Origin: Treponema sp.
Lineage (GTDB): Bacteria; Spirochaetota; Spirochaetia; Treponematales; Treponemataceae
DNA: 57,806 nucleotides
NCBI GenBank assembly: GCA_024687165.1
Contig: JAILEY010000023.1
Coordinates: 1 to 57,806 of the forward strand
Direction of reading: 5' to 3'
Positions within the stretch are counted from its first letter, which is position 1, and the number at the start of each line of letters is the position of its first letter. Both the position numbers and the translations under genes were made by a program. The notes beneath the pieces are model-generated. The model did not search any database. It was not told where the DNA came from and saw only the letters and a list, made by a program, of their open reading frames with translations. Positions 7,801 to 16,700 of the stretch are shown in pieces.

Positions 7801-9130
7801 CAACATCCGGGTTAAATCATTTATCGAAACAATTGCAGAGCGAAGATTAAAAAATAAAGCAAAAGAAAATTTAACAAAACCACTTACAGATGCATACCCA
7901 CAGAAGTTCTTAAAGAAAGACAGAAAGATTAAAACAGTTCTTGTACCGAATGTTTCTGTTGCTTTCTGCAAGCTTCTTAGTGCAACCTTAACTCGCAGCG
8001 GACTTAAAGCTGAACCACTTCCTCTTGGCAGCATCAATGAAATTCGTCTTGGGAAAAAATATGTTCACAACGACACCTGTTTCCCGGCTCAGATGGTAAT
8101 TGGAGAAGCAATCAGTGTTTTGCAGAGCGGCAAATATAATGCAGATGAAGTTGCAATCGGTATGGCAAAATATCAGGGGGACTGCCGACTTACACACTAC
8201 TCTGCACTTTTGCGCCGTGCACTTGATGCAGCAGGATTTTCTCAGGTTCCTATTGTTTCTACAGATCCTGTTGATTACAAGGAAATGCACCCTGGAATAA
8301 AGCTTGGAAACACATTCAACATTGCAACAGTATGGGCTGTTGTGTTTATGGATATTTTTGAAGAGCTTAGAAGAAAAATCCGTCCGTATGAAATCAACAA
8401 AGGTGAGACAAACAGAATTTTTGATTCAATCATTGATCGTCTTGCGGAAGCACTTAAGCACAGCACAACAAAAGCGATGAAAGTTTTTAAAGACGGGATT
8501 GATGAATTCTGCACAATTAAATATGACCGCTCTAACCTGCGTCCACGTGTTTTTATTACAGGAGAATATCTTGTAACATTCCACCCGGGCTCAAATTTCT
8601 TTGTAGAAGAATATCTTGAAAAAAACGGAATGGAAGTAATTCTTCCAAGAATGATAAATGTTTTCTGGAAAGACTTCCACTCAAGAATCTGCGAGATGAA
8701 AGACTACCACGTAAAGTTCCCGATTGATCTTGGTCCGTTCTCTTATGTTGCAGAAGGATTGATTAATTTTGCACTTAACAAAACTGAAAAAATTGCAGTT
8801 AAGCATCCGCTGTATCAGAAGGTTCTTCGTCTTCCAAAGCTTGCAGTAGAAAATAACCACGTTATGGAGCGAACATTTCTTTCCGGTGAAGGCTGGCTCA
8901 TTCCAGGAGAAATCCGTGAATTTGCACGCGACGGAGTAAAATCATTTGTAATCCTCCAGCCGTTCGGATGTCTTCCAAACCACATCACTGGACGAGGCTC
9001 GATGAAAAAGATAAAAGAAGAATTTCCTGCAATTCAGATTCTTCCTCTTGATCTTGATCCTGACACAAGTTTCGCAAACGTAGAAAACCGTCTGCAGATG
9101 CTGATAATGAACGCCAAAACAAATAGATAA
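4805..9130 (+). CDS. 2-hydroxyacyl-CoA dehydratase activase-type fusion protein (two BcrAD/BadFG ATPase domains plus DUF2229-like region)
   Basis: 1441 residues. Domain 1 (about 1-270) and domain 2 (about 340-600) are ASKHA-fold activator ATPases: GIDIGSTTVK and GIDAGSTTSK are the phosphate loops. Each carries paired cysteines that in HgdC-type activators ligate a dimer-bridging [4Fe-4S] cluster (Cys134 in NGSCAGGTG and Cys173 in SGRCGVF; Cys468/Cys472 in EACSSGCGS and Cys507 in SRCTVF). A CNFCENHC motif at about 628-635 could hold a further cluster. The C-terminal half (KVGMPRTLEFWDSMPFW, later GRPYHTDALVSHDL) matches the DUF2229/dehydratase-component-like extension. Family members drive ATP-dependent electron transfer, but the substrate of this large fused class is unestablished, and no separate dehydratase gene is nearby. 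A TAAACT -10 lies 6 nt before the ATG with no Shine-Dalgarno. Confidence 0.88.
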   Translation: MNENLRLGIDIGSTTVKTVVYDTSKDEILFQKYMRHHAEQRKTVVKLLEEIMKLFPGQEFRIGICGSGGKHIAELIGSHYIQEVVANSCAIRAKYPQTRTAVELGGQDAKIIFFYFDEEQQRLMTSDMRMNGSCAGGTGAFIDEIAALLKVPVEEFEQLASKGKKVHSISGRCGVFAKTDIQGLLNQSVSREDIALSAFHAIVKQTIGGLAQGLELKPPVIFEGGPLNFNPTLVEAFCERLNLKPNEAIFPQHPDTIVALGCAIAVDELFPESEYADDALLISDVVAKLEAFHDEIEKASNDPKVKTFFDSEAECAEWREAHKIASIKEADVKEGDTLDIYIGIDAGSTTSKLVFMNRDEEVIDSFYANNEGDPIRIVKQGLSTLYKKYNKLGVKLNVLGLGTTGYGELLLGTAFGADYHTVETVAHSTAARKYMKDVSFILDIGGQDMKGIWVSDDIVTNITLNEACSSGCGSFLQNFATSLNIPLEKIADAAFASKHPANLGSRCTVFMNSTIITEQKNGRNAQDIMAGLCRSIIENVFTKVVRISDTSSLGKNIMVQGGTFKNDAVLRALEQYLNVNVNRAPYPGEMGAIGVALLTKRHDTGKSNFIGFENLSNFKYSQKDNVICNFCENHCNRTIVQFPNGTAYITGNRCPRGESLDSKPAAVKNVPDLFLTRETMLFKKYKCTPVCEKRNIKVGMPRTLEFWDSMPFWSTFWECLGYDVVFSDKSSREYFEKGLPFVASDTVCFPAKLAHGHIQNLVEKKVDFIFMPMIMNMPPKDTEKKSNYVCAVVKGYPLIIYNQENPSKRWGVKFEKPMFHWYSERDRFIQLAQYMEKVHGINKSLVKKAFDQGMNSIRTFKKTLVELGDKIREDAKREGKFAVVLAGRPYHTDALVSHDLSRVFTKEGIPVLTVDSLSGLEQADLRYTRAEVTNNFHTRMLSGALLSAKSDELEYAQIVSFGCGHDAILSDEIIRITKEVSDKAPLILKMDEGGASNSLNIRVKSFIETIAERRLKNKAKENLTKPLTDAYPQKFLKKDRKIKTVLVPNVSVAFCKLLSATLTRSGLKAEPLPLGSINEIRLGKKYVHNDTCFPAQMVIGEAISVLQSGKYNADEVAIGMAKYQGDCRLTHYSALLRRALDAAGFSQVPIVSTDPVDYKEMHPGIKLGNTFNIATVWAVVFMDIFEELRRKIRPYEINKGETNRIFDSIIDRLAEALKHSTTKAMKVFKDGIDEFCTIKYDRSNLRPRVFITGEYLVTFHPGSNFFVEEYLEKNGMEVILPRMINVFWKDFHSRICEMKDYHVKFPIDLGPFSYVAEGLINFALNKTEKIAVKHPLYQKVLRLPKLAVENNHVMERTFLSGEGWLIPGEIREFARDGVKSFVILQPFGCLPNHITGRGSMKKIKEEFPAIQILPLDLDPDTSFANVENRLQMLIMNAKTNR

Positions 9131-9238
9131 AAAAAGAGGTCGGCTCTCAGCGAAATTCGTATCGAAAAACGGCTTCCGCGCTACGCTTGTGCAGATTGTT
9201 TTTCGCTACGCCTTTCGCTTACGCCGAACTCTTTTTTT
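9129..9238 (+). repeat. Nested inverted-repeat hairpin, probably also the terminator of the activase gene
   Basis: Three nested stems: outer 16-nt arms at 9129-9144 and 9223-9238 (one mismatch, ending in T7), AGCGAAA/TTTCGCT (9149-9155, 9213-9219), and CGAAAAAC/GTTTTTCG (9163-9170, 9198-9205) around a 27-nt loop (9171-9197). The loop recurs in inverted orientation inside the hairpin at 19181-19253. The right half is duplicated at 9372-9431. It begins at the stop codon of the activase gene, so it may terminate that transcript. Confidence 0.7.
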
Positions 9239-9259
9239 ACAAAGGACAAGAAATATTCT
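9200..9259 (+). repeat. 60-bp direct repeat, copy 1
   Basis: This segment, the right arm of the hairpin plus ACAAAGGACAAGAAATATTC, recurs 172 bp downstream at 9372-9431 with a single G-to-A difference. Confidence 0.85.
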
Positions 9260-9371
9260 ATTTTAAATCTAAAATTTATCTAGGAAAAATATCATCTATA
9301 AAATATAAAAAAACTGTGGTGATGAAGCAGGTGTTTTTTTATTAAGCATAAGAAAATTTGCCATGTAAACA

Positions 9372-9431
9372 TTTTCGCTACGCCTTTCACTTACGCCGAA
9401 CTCTTTTTTTACAAAGGACAAGAAATATTCT
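9372..9431 (+). repeat. 60-bp direct repeat, copy 2
   Basis: It matches 9200-9259 at 59 of 60 positions but lacks the left arm, so it cannot form the hairpin. Imperfect similarity continues after both copies (AATTTATCTA-n-ATCNTCTATAAAA). The remainder of 9260-9558 is AT-rich with no gene visible; TTCCC-TGCC-GGGAA at about 9529-9542 followed by T-runs may be a weak plus-strand terminator. Confidence 0.85.
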
Positions 9432-9558
9432 CTCATCACCATTGTTAAAAATTTATCTAAAAAAATTATCTTCTATAAAAAAAAGGTGGCGGGAAGAAAA
9501 ATAATAGAATTATATTTTTTTCAGTTAGTTTCCCTGCCGGGAATTGATTTTTTGTTTT

Positions 9559-10767
9559 TTATTTTCTTATAGCAGATAATATTTTGCTGCAGATAAATTT
9601 AAATGCTAAAGCTAAAGCGAAAGTTGAAGCGAATACTGCAACTGCAAAATAGAATCTTATATTTTCTGTAATATTTTTCTTAAAGAAAATTTCTGCAAAG
9701 AATGTAAGTCCTAACCCCTGCATGAGATAAAGTTCAAGAGAATAATTTCCAAGGAACTTTATTACAGGATTTCCAAACTCAACTTTCATCATCAGCATGT
9801 AAACAAAGAAGCAGAAGAAAATTACTTCAACAGTCTGAATGCACCAGAGAACAGCCTTGTGATCAATCATCGGTTTTCCAAAATCAAATTCATCCCAATA
9901 ATTGATTCCTTTGTTTCCAAGCTTTTCTACCCAGAGATAGTGAACAAAAATAATTACAGCAAGAGAAAGAGCAAACTTAACCCAGTAGAATTTTTTGAAG
10001 AACTCAATAATCTTTTTTTCATTCATTGCAACAACAATTCCACAGAAGAATGTTATTAAAGAATTAACCCACCATTCCCCCTGGAACCACCAGCAGGTAA
10101 TTTTTCGCCACCATTTTCCGTCTTTCCATCCTTCCTCAGTAAGCCACCAGTAAGATCCGTAATCTTTAACCCACCAGAAAAAATGTCCGCCAAAAATAAA
10201 AAGAGAAACAAGAATCAGCGATGCAGCAAAAATGATTGCAAGAGAAATTTTCTTATTGCTGATAAACTTGAATGAAAAATAAAAAAGCATGTACATGATG
10301 ATTGCAACAATTACATACCAGGCCTGAGAGTTTGCAAGTGTAATTCCTGTAAGAGAAAGGAATCTTTTTGCAGAAGGCATCTGAGGTTCAGTGTGGAACG
10401 AGAATGCAAAATAAATTACATTCATCACAAGTAGCGGAATTAAAACTGTAAGAATTCTTTTACTGAAAAATACATCAAGATAATTTTCTTTTCTTTCATA
10501 GCTTTTATAAAGTCCGTATCCAGAAAAGAAAAAGAAGAGACCTACAAAAAGGAAGCCGATGTTTACAAACATTGAAAGTTCCCCTGAAGTCTGAAACGGC
10601 TTTGTCTGAGAAATGTGATGCAGAATTATGCAGACCGGCAGAATTCCTCTTACTGCCATTGTAGATTTGTAATCAAAAGGATTTTCAATAAAACCTTTTC
10701 CGGCAAATTTTGCTCCGCATAAAATCAGAGCTTCAACTAAAATCAGAAAAACTAAAGTACTTAACAT
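9559..10767 (-). CDS. Membrane acyltransferase, family 3 (OafA/NolL-like)
   Basis: 402 residues with about ten hydrophobic segments. Near the N-terminus RGILPVCIILHH contains the R-G...H pattern of acyltransferase family 3, whose His is thought to be catalytic; FFFFSGYGLYKSYERKE is the next conserved loop. Members transfer acyl groups, usually acetyl or succinyl, to exopolysaccharide, peptidoglycan or lipid. The acceptor here is unknown. A Trp-rich loop (about 190-235) is unusual and probably extracytoplasmic. A TATTAT box ends 6 nt before the ATG and there is no Shine-Dalgarno, so translation may be leaderless. Confidence 0.82.
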   Translation of the reverse strand: MLSTLVFLILVEALILCGAKFAGKGFIENPFDYKSTMAVRGILPVCIILHHISQTKPFQTSGELSMFVNIGFLFVGLFFFFSGYGLYKSYERKENYLDVFFSKRILTVLIPLLVMNVIYFAFSFHTEPQMPSAKRFLSLTGITLANSQAWYVIVAIIMYMLFYFSFKFISNKKISLAIIFAASLILVSLFIFGGHFFWWVKDYGSYWWLTEEGWKDGKWWRKITCWWFQGEWWVNSLITFFCGIVVAMNEKKIIEFFKKFYWVKFALSLAVIIFVHYLWVEKLGNKGINYWDEFDFGKPMIDHKAVLWCIQTVEVIFFCFFVYMLMMKVEFGNPVIKFLGNYSLELYLMQGLGLTFFAEIFFKKNITENIRFYFAVAVFASTFALALAFKFICSKILSAIRK

Positions 10768-10863
10768 GCATCAATAATATCATGGAATTTAAGAAAAAGT
10801 TTAAAATGGCAAAAAATGCACTCAAAAAGGAATAATTTACAGAATCAAAATTTTACAATTAAA

Positions 10864-11757
10864 TTATCTTTTCAAATTAAAAAGCTCAGCACAGTTATCA
10901 TCAACAATTTTGTTAAGCTTGTCAGTGCTGATATTCAGTTTTTGAGAAATAAATTCGTAAGTGTATTTTATGTTAAGAGGATTATTTTCCTGACCACGAA
11001 GCGGAACCGGTGCAAGATACGGAGAATCAGTTTCAAGAAGGAGGCGGTCTTTTGGTACATAATTAATGAGAGAAATGAAATCTTCCATGTGACTTTTTTT
11101 GATATAAGTTGCAGCACCACCAAACGCAAGGTACCAGCCCATATCAAGGAAAGTTTTTGCTTCACTAAGACCGTAAGAATAACAGTGAACAATTCCGCGG
11201 TTGTAACGGGTGCTTTTTAAAACATCAACAGTATCTTCAAAGCCTTCACGACTGTGGATTATAAACGGAAGATCAAGGTCACGGGCAAGTTCAAGCTGCA
11301 TTGCAAAAAGATCACGTTCGCCGTAAAACATTTCATCGTCATAATCTTCGTGGCAGTGCTTGTCTACTCCGCTCGGGTTCCAGTGATGATCTATTCCGCC
11401 CTCCCCGATTGCACAAAGATGCTTTGCAAACATGTTATCGCTTTCACGGAATTCTTCAATTGTGTCACGAAGAGTTTCAATACAGCTGTAGCGGTCAACA
11501 ATGCTGTCAGGATCAGGCCAGATTCCAGCAGAAAGATATATTGATTTTTTCATCTTGCTCTGCATGTTTACATCAGAAAGTCCTTCTACACATTCTTCAA
11601 GAATATTAGCCCGCTCAAAAAGATCATCGGCTTTTGTTCCAACATCGAGTCCAAAAAATATTTTATTTGCAGCCATCTGTTCCAGCAGTTCTGTTCCAGA
11701 TTGTACGCCGTTGTTTTCTACGAGATATTTAAAATGAAAATGTGTATCACTGAACAT
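10864..11757 (-). CDS. TatD family metal-dependent hydrolase
   Basis: 297 residues, slightly longer than typical TatD (about 260). The amidohydrolase-type metal ligands are visible in order: DTHFHF (residues 4-9), AIGEGGIDHHWN (Glu), LPFIIHSREGFED (His), GIVHCYSYG (His) and LLLETDSPYLAP (Asp). TatD proteins are metal-dependent 3'-5' DNases/phosphoesterases, with roles in DNA repair reported for some. The insertion around VDKHCHEDYDDEMFYGERD is longer than usual. The ATG is 6 nt from a perfect -10 box. Confidence 0.9.
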   Translation of the reverse strand: MFSDTHFHFKYLVENNGVQSGTELLEQMAANKIFFGLDVGTKADDLFERANILEECVEGLSDVNMQSKMKKSIYLSAGIWPDPDSIVDRYSCIETLRDTIEEFRESDNMFAKHLCAIGEGGIDHHWNPSGVDKHCHEDYDDEMFYGERDLFAMQLELARDLDLPFIIHSREGFEDTVDVLKSTRYNRGIVHCYSYGLSEAKTFLDMGWYLAFGGAATYIKKSHMEDFISLINYVPKDRLLLETDSPYLAPVPLRGQENNPLNIKYTYEFISQKLNISTDKLNKIVDDNCAELFNLKR

Positions 11758-11763
11758 GGCATT

Positions 11764-11792
11764 ATTATATTTTTTTTAAATTTAAGTTTCAA
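11764..11792 (-). promoter_or_regulatory. tatD-like gene promoter, leaderless arrangement
   Basis: On the minus strand: TTGAAA (11787-11792), a 17-bp spacer and TATAAT (11764-11769), then 6 nt and the ATG at 11757. This is the clearest of the leaderless-type promoters in the window. Confidence 0.7.
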
Positions 11793-11870
11793 TATAAACA
11801 AAAATTCAGTTGCTAACAAAATAAATCTATTTTTTCAAACAATCGCAGTTTACTCTTATTTCATAGATTT

Positions 11871-12026
11871 AATAAAATTGGCGCGAGGGAGTATTGAGCA
11901 GACCGAAACCATTCTGTTTGTTGTTGTCGCAAAGCGACAAAGTAAATAGTTACTTTACAACAAACAGTATGGAGCGCTATATAGCGCGATTTTGGGCCGC
12001 ACAAGACGACTGGGAGCCAATTTATT
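11871..12026 (+). repeat. 155-bp palindromic intergenic element, copy 1 (forward)
   Basis: Ends: AATAAAATTGGC and GCCAATTTATT (one base missing on the right). Inside: CTGTTTGTTGT pairs with ACAACAAACAG around a GTCGC-AAA-GCGAC tip hairpin, then a GCGCTATATAGCGC hairpin. It occupies most of the 334-bp gap between the TatD-like gene and tRNA-Leu. The other full copies are at 18752-18903, 23325-23487 and 26521-26678. Confidence 0.85.
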
Positions 12027-12050
12027 TGAAATATATAATATTAGATATAC

Positions 12051-12079
12051 TTGCAAGAGGGCGGAAAATATAGTATATT
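12051..12079 (+). promoter_or_regulatory. tRNA-Leu promoter
   Basis: TTGCAA (12051-12056), a 17-bp spacer and TATATT (12074-12079), ending 12 nt before the tRNA 5' end. Confidence 0.6.
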
Positions 12080-12091
12080 TCTATCCGTGTC

Positions 12092-12179
12092 GCCGGGATG
12101 GTGGAATTGGTAGACACAAGGGACTTAAAATCCCTCGGCAATTTAACCTGCCGTGCCGGTTCGATTCCGGTTCCCGGCA
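12092..12179 (+). tRNA. tRNA-Leu (anticodon UAA)
   Basis: 88 nt. The acceptor stem GCCGGGA pairs with TCCCGGC. The anticodon arm AGGGA-CTTAAAA-TCCCT gives anticodon TAA. A long variable arm (CGGCAATTTAACCTGCCG) marks a class II tRNA, and the T arm is GCCGG-TTCGATT-CCGGT. The discriminator base is A and the 3' CCA is not encoded. Confidence 0.95.
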
Positions 12180-12184
12180 CAAAG

Positions 12185-12217
12185 CCTGATTTCTTGTAAA
12201 AGAGATCAGGTTTTTTT
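12185..12217 (+). terminator. Terminator after tRNA-Leu
   Basis: CCTGAT (12185-12190) pairs with ATCAGG (12205-12210), followed by seven T. Confidence 0.75.
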
Positions 12218-12270
12218 ATTTTATTTTTATTCAAAAAAAATCAAAAAATTTAAAAAAAATTCTGCTGAAC

Positions 12271-12308
12271 TGTCATGAAATGAATTTTTTCCGCATATAT
12301 ATATTATG
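12271..12308 (+). promoter_or_regulatory. Leader motif shared with ssb
   Basis: TGTCATG, then AATTTTTT, then a TATATATATT-type box and ATG. The same order and spacing occur at 28946-28984 upstream of ssb, and a related GAAATGAATTTTTTTGCAT stretch precedes the second Rpn gene at about 24712. The TATATATATT probably acts as the -10 region. Confidence 0.4.
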
Positions 12309-12323
12309 AGGAGTTTTGAATTA

Positions 12324-13349
12324 ATGGAAAAAATTATTTTTGAACCACAGTATCCTGCAGAACTGTACACTAAACGACCGAACGAAACAGCACTTTTAAG
12401 TCCTCTCTATGATTCAACCTTTAAGGCAATTTTTACACAGGAAACAGAAGATTCAAATCTTGCGTTAAAAAGCTTTCTGTCGGCAGTACTGAATCGGCAA
12501 ATTTTAACAGTAAAAATAAAAAACAATGAGCCGGTAAAAGAAACCTGTAAGCAGAAAAGCATGACATTTGATGTTAACGTAGAATTTGACAACGGCGAGC
12601 TTGCTGACATTGAACTTCAAACTCATAAAGAAGAATATGATTTTGGAACGCGTGCAGAAATTCAGGCTGCAAGACTGCTTACAAACAGCGCCAAAAGAAG
12701 TAAAAAATGGAAGTCAGAAAAAGTCTACCAGATTTCCATTTTGAATTTTCAATATAATAAGGGTGACAATAAAGAAATGCGATGGTATAATATGACCGAC
12801 AGTTCAGGCAGAAAGCTTGCGGACAGAATAAATATTATTTTCATCGATTTAGTGACAATCAGAAAGCAGTACAACGCAACACCAGAAAAAGAGCTTTCTT
12901 CGCTTGAAAAATGGGGTCTTTTCTTTTCGTACATTGACCACGAAAACAAAAAGAATCTGATACAGAATATTACAGTTTCAGACGAGGGGCTTATGGCAGC
13001 TGAAAAAATCGTAAAAGAAATGAGTAAAGCAGACAATAACTGGTATGTTCAAAATTCCATCTGGGTAGCAAAGCGTGATGAATATACAAGAAAAGCAATT
13101 GCCCGCGAAAAAGGTTTAGCCGAAGGCAGAGCTGAAGGTTTAGCCGAAGGCCGTTTACAGGGATTTGAAGAAGGCTTAAAAAAAGGATTAGACGAAGGTC
13201 ATGCAAAAGGACTCGATAAAGGTCTTGCTGAAGGTCAAAAGCAGAAGGCAATTGAAACGGCAAAACGTATGCTTGAAAAAGAATACCCTGCAGAAGAAAT
13301 TGCTGAACTTACAGGACTTACGGTTGAACAGGTGCTTGAACTGAAATAA
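12324..13349 (+). CDS. Rpn-family PD-(D/E)XK nuclease / 'putative transposase' (TIGR01784-like)
   Basis: 341 residues. The N-terminal half begins LLSPLYDSTFKAIF, then carries the PD-(D/E)XK core MTFDVNVEFDNGELADIELQ (Asp; Glu-x-Gln) and EYDFGTRAEIQAARLL, as in Rpn/RpnA-type nucleases often annotated as transposases. Residues about 265-310 form a charged run of G-(x)3-E/K repeats (GLAEGRAEGLAEGRLQG...), and the last 35 residues (AIETAKRMLEKEYPAEEIAELTGLTVEQVLELK) are the usual C-terminal helical motif. I start at 12324, 10 nt after AGGAG; an in-frame ATG at 12306 would be leaderless. A paralogue with the same C-terminus lies at 24764. Confidence 0.85.
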   Translation: MEKIIFEPQYPAELYTKRPNETALLSPLYDSTFKAIFTQETEDSNLALKSFLSAVLNRQILTVKIKNNEPVKETCKQKSMTFDVNVEFDNGELADIELQTHKEEYDFGTRAEIQAARLLTNSAKRSKKWKSEKVYQISILNFQYNKGDNKEMRWYNMTDSSGRKLADRINIIFIDLVTIRKQYNATPEKELSSLEKWGLFFSYIDHENKKNLIQNITVSDEGLMAAEKIVKEMSKADNNWYVQNSIWVAKRDEYTRKAIAREKGLAEGRAEGLAEGRLQGFEEGLKKGLDEGHAKGLDKGLAEGQKQKAIETAKRMLEKEYPAEEIAELTGLTVEQVLELK

Positions 13350-13411
13350 AAAGCGCTTTATGTGTATGACTATTTAAAGACTGAAATTAAAACAGGAAAG
13401 CTGCAGTAAAA

Positions 13412-13639
13412 TCAGTTTCTCCAATCTTCAATTACAAGATTTTTTATTCTTGAAAATTCATCTGTATTATGAGTAACCAATGTCGCACCATTTTGCCAAG
13501 GCGGTTGCTGCAATCAGCATATCATTTGAACCTATTAATTGTCCTTCTTTAGTGAGCTGCTCACGAATAATTCCATAAGACTCACCTGTTCTTCATAAGA
13601 CAGATCAGGAATTGCTCTTGCCAATGAATCATATCCCAT
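13412..13639 (-). pseudogene. vapBC-type toxin-antitoxin remnant (antitoxin 5' end fused out of frame to VapC 3' end)
   Basis: From an ATG at 13639 with AGGAGG upstream, the frame reads MGYDSLARAIPDLSYEEQ... and stops at 13535, which looks like the start of a small antitoxin. In a second frame the following bases encode SYGIIREQLTKEGQLIGSNDMLIAATALA, and after another shift at about 13480 GATLVTHNTDEFSRIKNLVIEDWRN, stopping at 13412. Together these are the last 60 or so residues of a VapC PIN-domain toxin, including the conserved NDxxIAA and T-x-N-x-x-E/D-F segments. The toxin start and antitoxin end are missing, so an internal deletion plus a frameshift destroyed the module. Confidence 0.75.
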
Positions 13640-13771
13640 AATAAAGCCTCCTTCTGTCACTATACCAAAAAAACATAAAATTTCAAGAATTTTAACTTCC
13701 AAACCAAAATTTCTGTATGAAGTTTTTCTTCAGTTCTGGGTGTCCCAACCGTTAATACTAACTCTTGAATT

Positions 13772-16700
13772 TTACTTGTCTTCCAGTTCACCAAGATCAA
13801 GTTCAGGGCCTTTTGAGCCGAGCTTCCAAGACTTGTATAGCGTAGAGCCGGCGGCAGTGTTGGCAGATGATACCCAACCATTGAGCGAACTGCGCACGGT
13901 TTCGTAGTCGGTTTCGCTTGAAGTAAAGCCATCTATAATCGCTGTATCAAAACTCAAATCAGTCCAATTAGTCTCAGTAAATCCACTATCTCTTTCAGAA
14001 ACATATACTGTCGGTTTTGGGGCAGCGCCGAATATGGAATAGTTACCCGCCATATAAGATGTATCAGGCTTGCTATATCCGTATGTGGATGAACCATCCG
14101 CTCTAAAATAGCTTATAAAAGCAACATCCGCGTCGCCCGAGTTGCAATTGTTTTTTAGATTTGGCCATCGAGGGGAGCCAGTCTTGGGCATCACAGTTCC
14201 AAAAAGCCCGGAAGTTTTTTCAGAATCGCCATCATATTTTGCCAACACGCCAACATTGCTGCAGTTTATGACGCTGCAATAAGCGGCAAAACTAACAATT
14301 CCAGCTGTATAACCATCGCCGCAAACAGTTCCCATATTTTTGCAATTGCGCACAATAGCCCTGCTAGATATATATCCAACGATTCCTCCGGCGCGGCCTA
14401 TATCTTTGCCTCCGTTGGCCGCGCTGTATCCAACAACACCCTTGTTTATGCAAGAGTCGATTATGGCTTTGTCATTGTCTACAGACGCCGCAATTCCGCC
14501 AGCCTCGTCAGTTCCCGATCCTGAATAAGACCCACCAGGATTGGTAGTATTTATCGTTCCCTTAAACACGCAATTTTTTATTATCGCAACATCAGAACCT
14601 CTAATCGAACTTACAAATCCGCCAAGATTCGCATACCAATATTTTGAATCAGAGATATCAACCTCAGAAACGCAATCCTCAATTGTTCCGCCGAACATGT
14701 TGGCTACCAGGCCGGCTCTAGTGGCGTTTCCTTTGACGGTCAAATTTTTTATTGTTGAGGCTCCCTCAATCGACCAGAACATGGCCTTGGTAGATTTATA
14801 TAAACTCTTGCCGCGCAATGTCGTGAAGCCTACATGATCATCAGTATCCGACAATGTGAAATTCTGTGTAATGCTCTTGCCGTTTCCGTCAAAGGTTCCA
14901 TTAAACTGATATATCATTAAATCATCGCTGACTGTAACATCTTTTGTCAGCTTTATTTCCATTCCTTCAAAGTTAGTGGTTTGAGACCATGTTGCAAGGC
15001 GGTCAAAGCCCTCTGCGCTGGAAATGGCAAGGTGCGGATAGTCTGCAGCGTTCGGAACGGTTCCGTCCGGAATGTCCATAACATCTGGAATTGGAGCCCA
15101 ATCCAAGCCAGGTCTAGAGCCGTCGGCACATATTACGCTTCCGCCTGTTCCATCAGGTTCAGTTGCACCATCGTGCCATGCATCTGAAGGTCTCTTTACA
15201 GCACCCCACTGTTCCCTAGTTCCTGCATAGATAATCTTAAAGCCACTCTTACATCCAACAAACGCTCCTTTTGCAATTCCGTGTGTTGAACCACTTCCTG
15301 TAATTCCTGCAGGTATTGAAATCGATGTGAGGCTGCTGCAGTTCTTAAAGGCATCCTGGCAGATCCATTGAGTATTTTCACTTAAGGTTACGCTTGAAAG
15401 ATTTGTACAACCGTCAAACAAATTATGAATTACAAATTCCATCCAGTCAGGGAGTTTGATTTCTTTTAATGCTGTACAAGCTTTGAAGTATTCACCATCG
15501 TTGTATTCAACAAGTGAAGTTCCACCAACAGTAGTTTCGCTTGCATCAAGCTTTATGTAGATGCCACTGCTTCGTGTTTTAATTGCGTTTGCAACCTTTG
15601 AAAGACCATCTGTTTCAGCAGGTCCAACATAACCTTTTACCTTAACATCATAAGTTCCCGCACTTGTAAGGCTTGCAATATAAGAAGCGGCATTTTCTGC
15701 ACTGTTATCACAGACAAGGTTAAAGTTTGCGTCATGTGTAATTCCAAGATATTTTACCGAAAGCTTGATTGTATAAGTATCTTCGCGAGTTACAGTATCC
15801 GGTACAGAAACTTTTATTCCAGATGAAGTTGAAGTCACGCTAAGATCTGCAACTTTATAGCTTCCGTTCATGAGAGCGGCTGTCCATGTAACTTTATTTC
15901 CTTCTGCGGCAGGAGAGCTGTAAACACCAGTTGTTGAATTGTAATTTACATAAAGCTCTTTATCTGCGGCTTTATAATGAAGTGTTGTCGGCTCTGCAGG
16001 AGTTGCTTCTGTTCGTTTTACTGTTGGAACGATTGTATAAGAAGCGCCCTTTCCTGGCATGAAGCCGTGTGCTGTATTACCAAGTACATCTTTAAGTGCA
16101 AAGCTGAAGTTATAGTCAAGGGCTGTGTACATTGCACCGCTTGAAACTGCAAAGGCTGCTTCACCTGCACCAGTTCCGCTTGTAATCGGTGTGATTCCAT
16201 AGCCGTTTTCTGCAGTAAAGATTACGCCTGGCTTTGAACTGTTAGTTTCAAGGTAATTATATCCATCTGTAAATGCTACCGGACTTCCTACAGAAGGAGC
16301 ACCTAATGCACCCGCAGTCCAAGGAACATTAATACCAATTCTGCTGCCTGTAATATCACCAGTAATTTTAAGCTTAGAAGTTGTAGTAATGTAAACATTT
16401 GATGCAGTTCCATTCGGAAGCTTATTATTGATGATTGTATTTTTACCCTTAAGTTCTATATCATCTTCACTGTAAATTGCAGCACCAAGAGGTGTTGTTG
16501 CGCCCTCATTGAATGCACAATTTTTAATTACAACATTTTCCAATACAAGATTATTTGTTGATTTATTCCAGATTGCACCACCCCGATTTTTTGCCCAGGA
16601 AGCATCACCACCAGCCTTACAACCGTCAATAGTAACACCGGTAAGAGTAAGTGCTCCGCCATCATTAATGATTGCACCACCGTGGCTATTAGAACTACAA

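Noticed and set aside
5357-8514. Several long antisense frames within the activase gene
   Set aside because: They have no Shine-Dalgarno sequence, no recognisable domains and composition that mirrors the sense gene; they are complementary-frame artefacts.
12306-12323. Alternative upstream start of the first Rpn gene
   Set aside because: It is in frame, but the downstream ATG at 12324 has an AGGAG at the right distance. The upstream one would be leaderless only.
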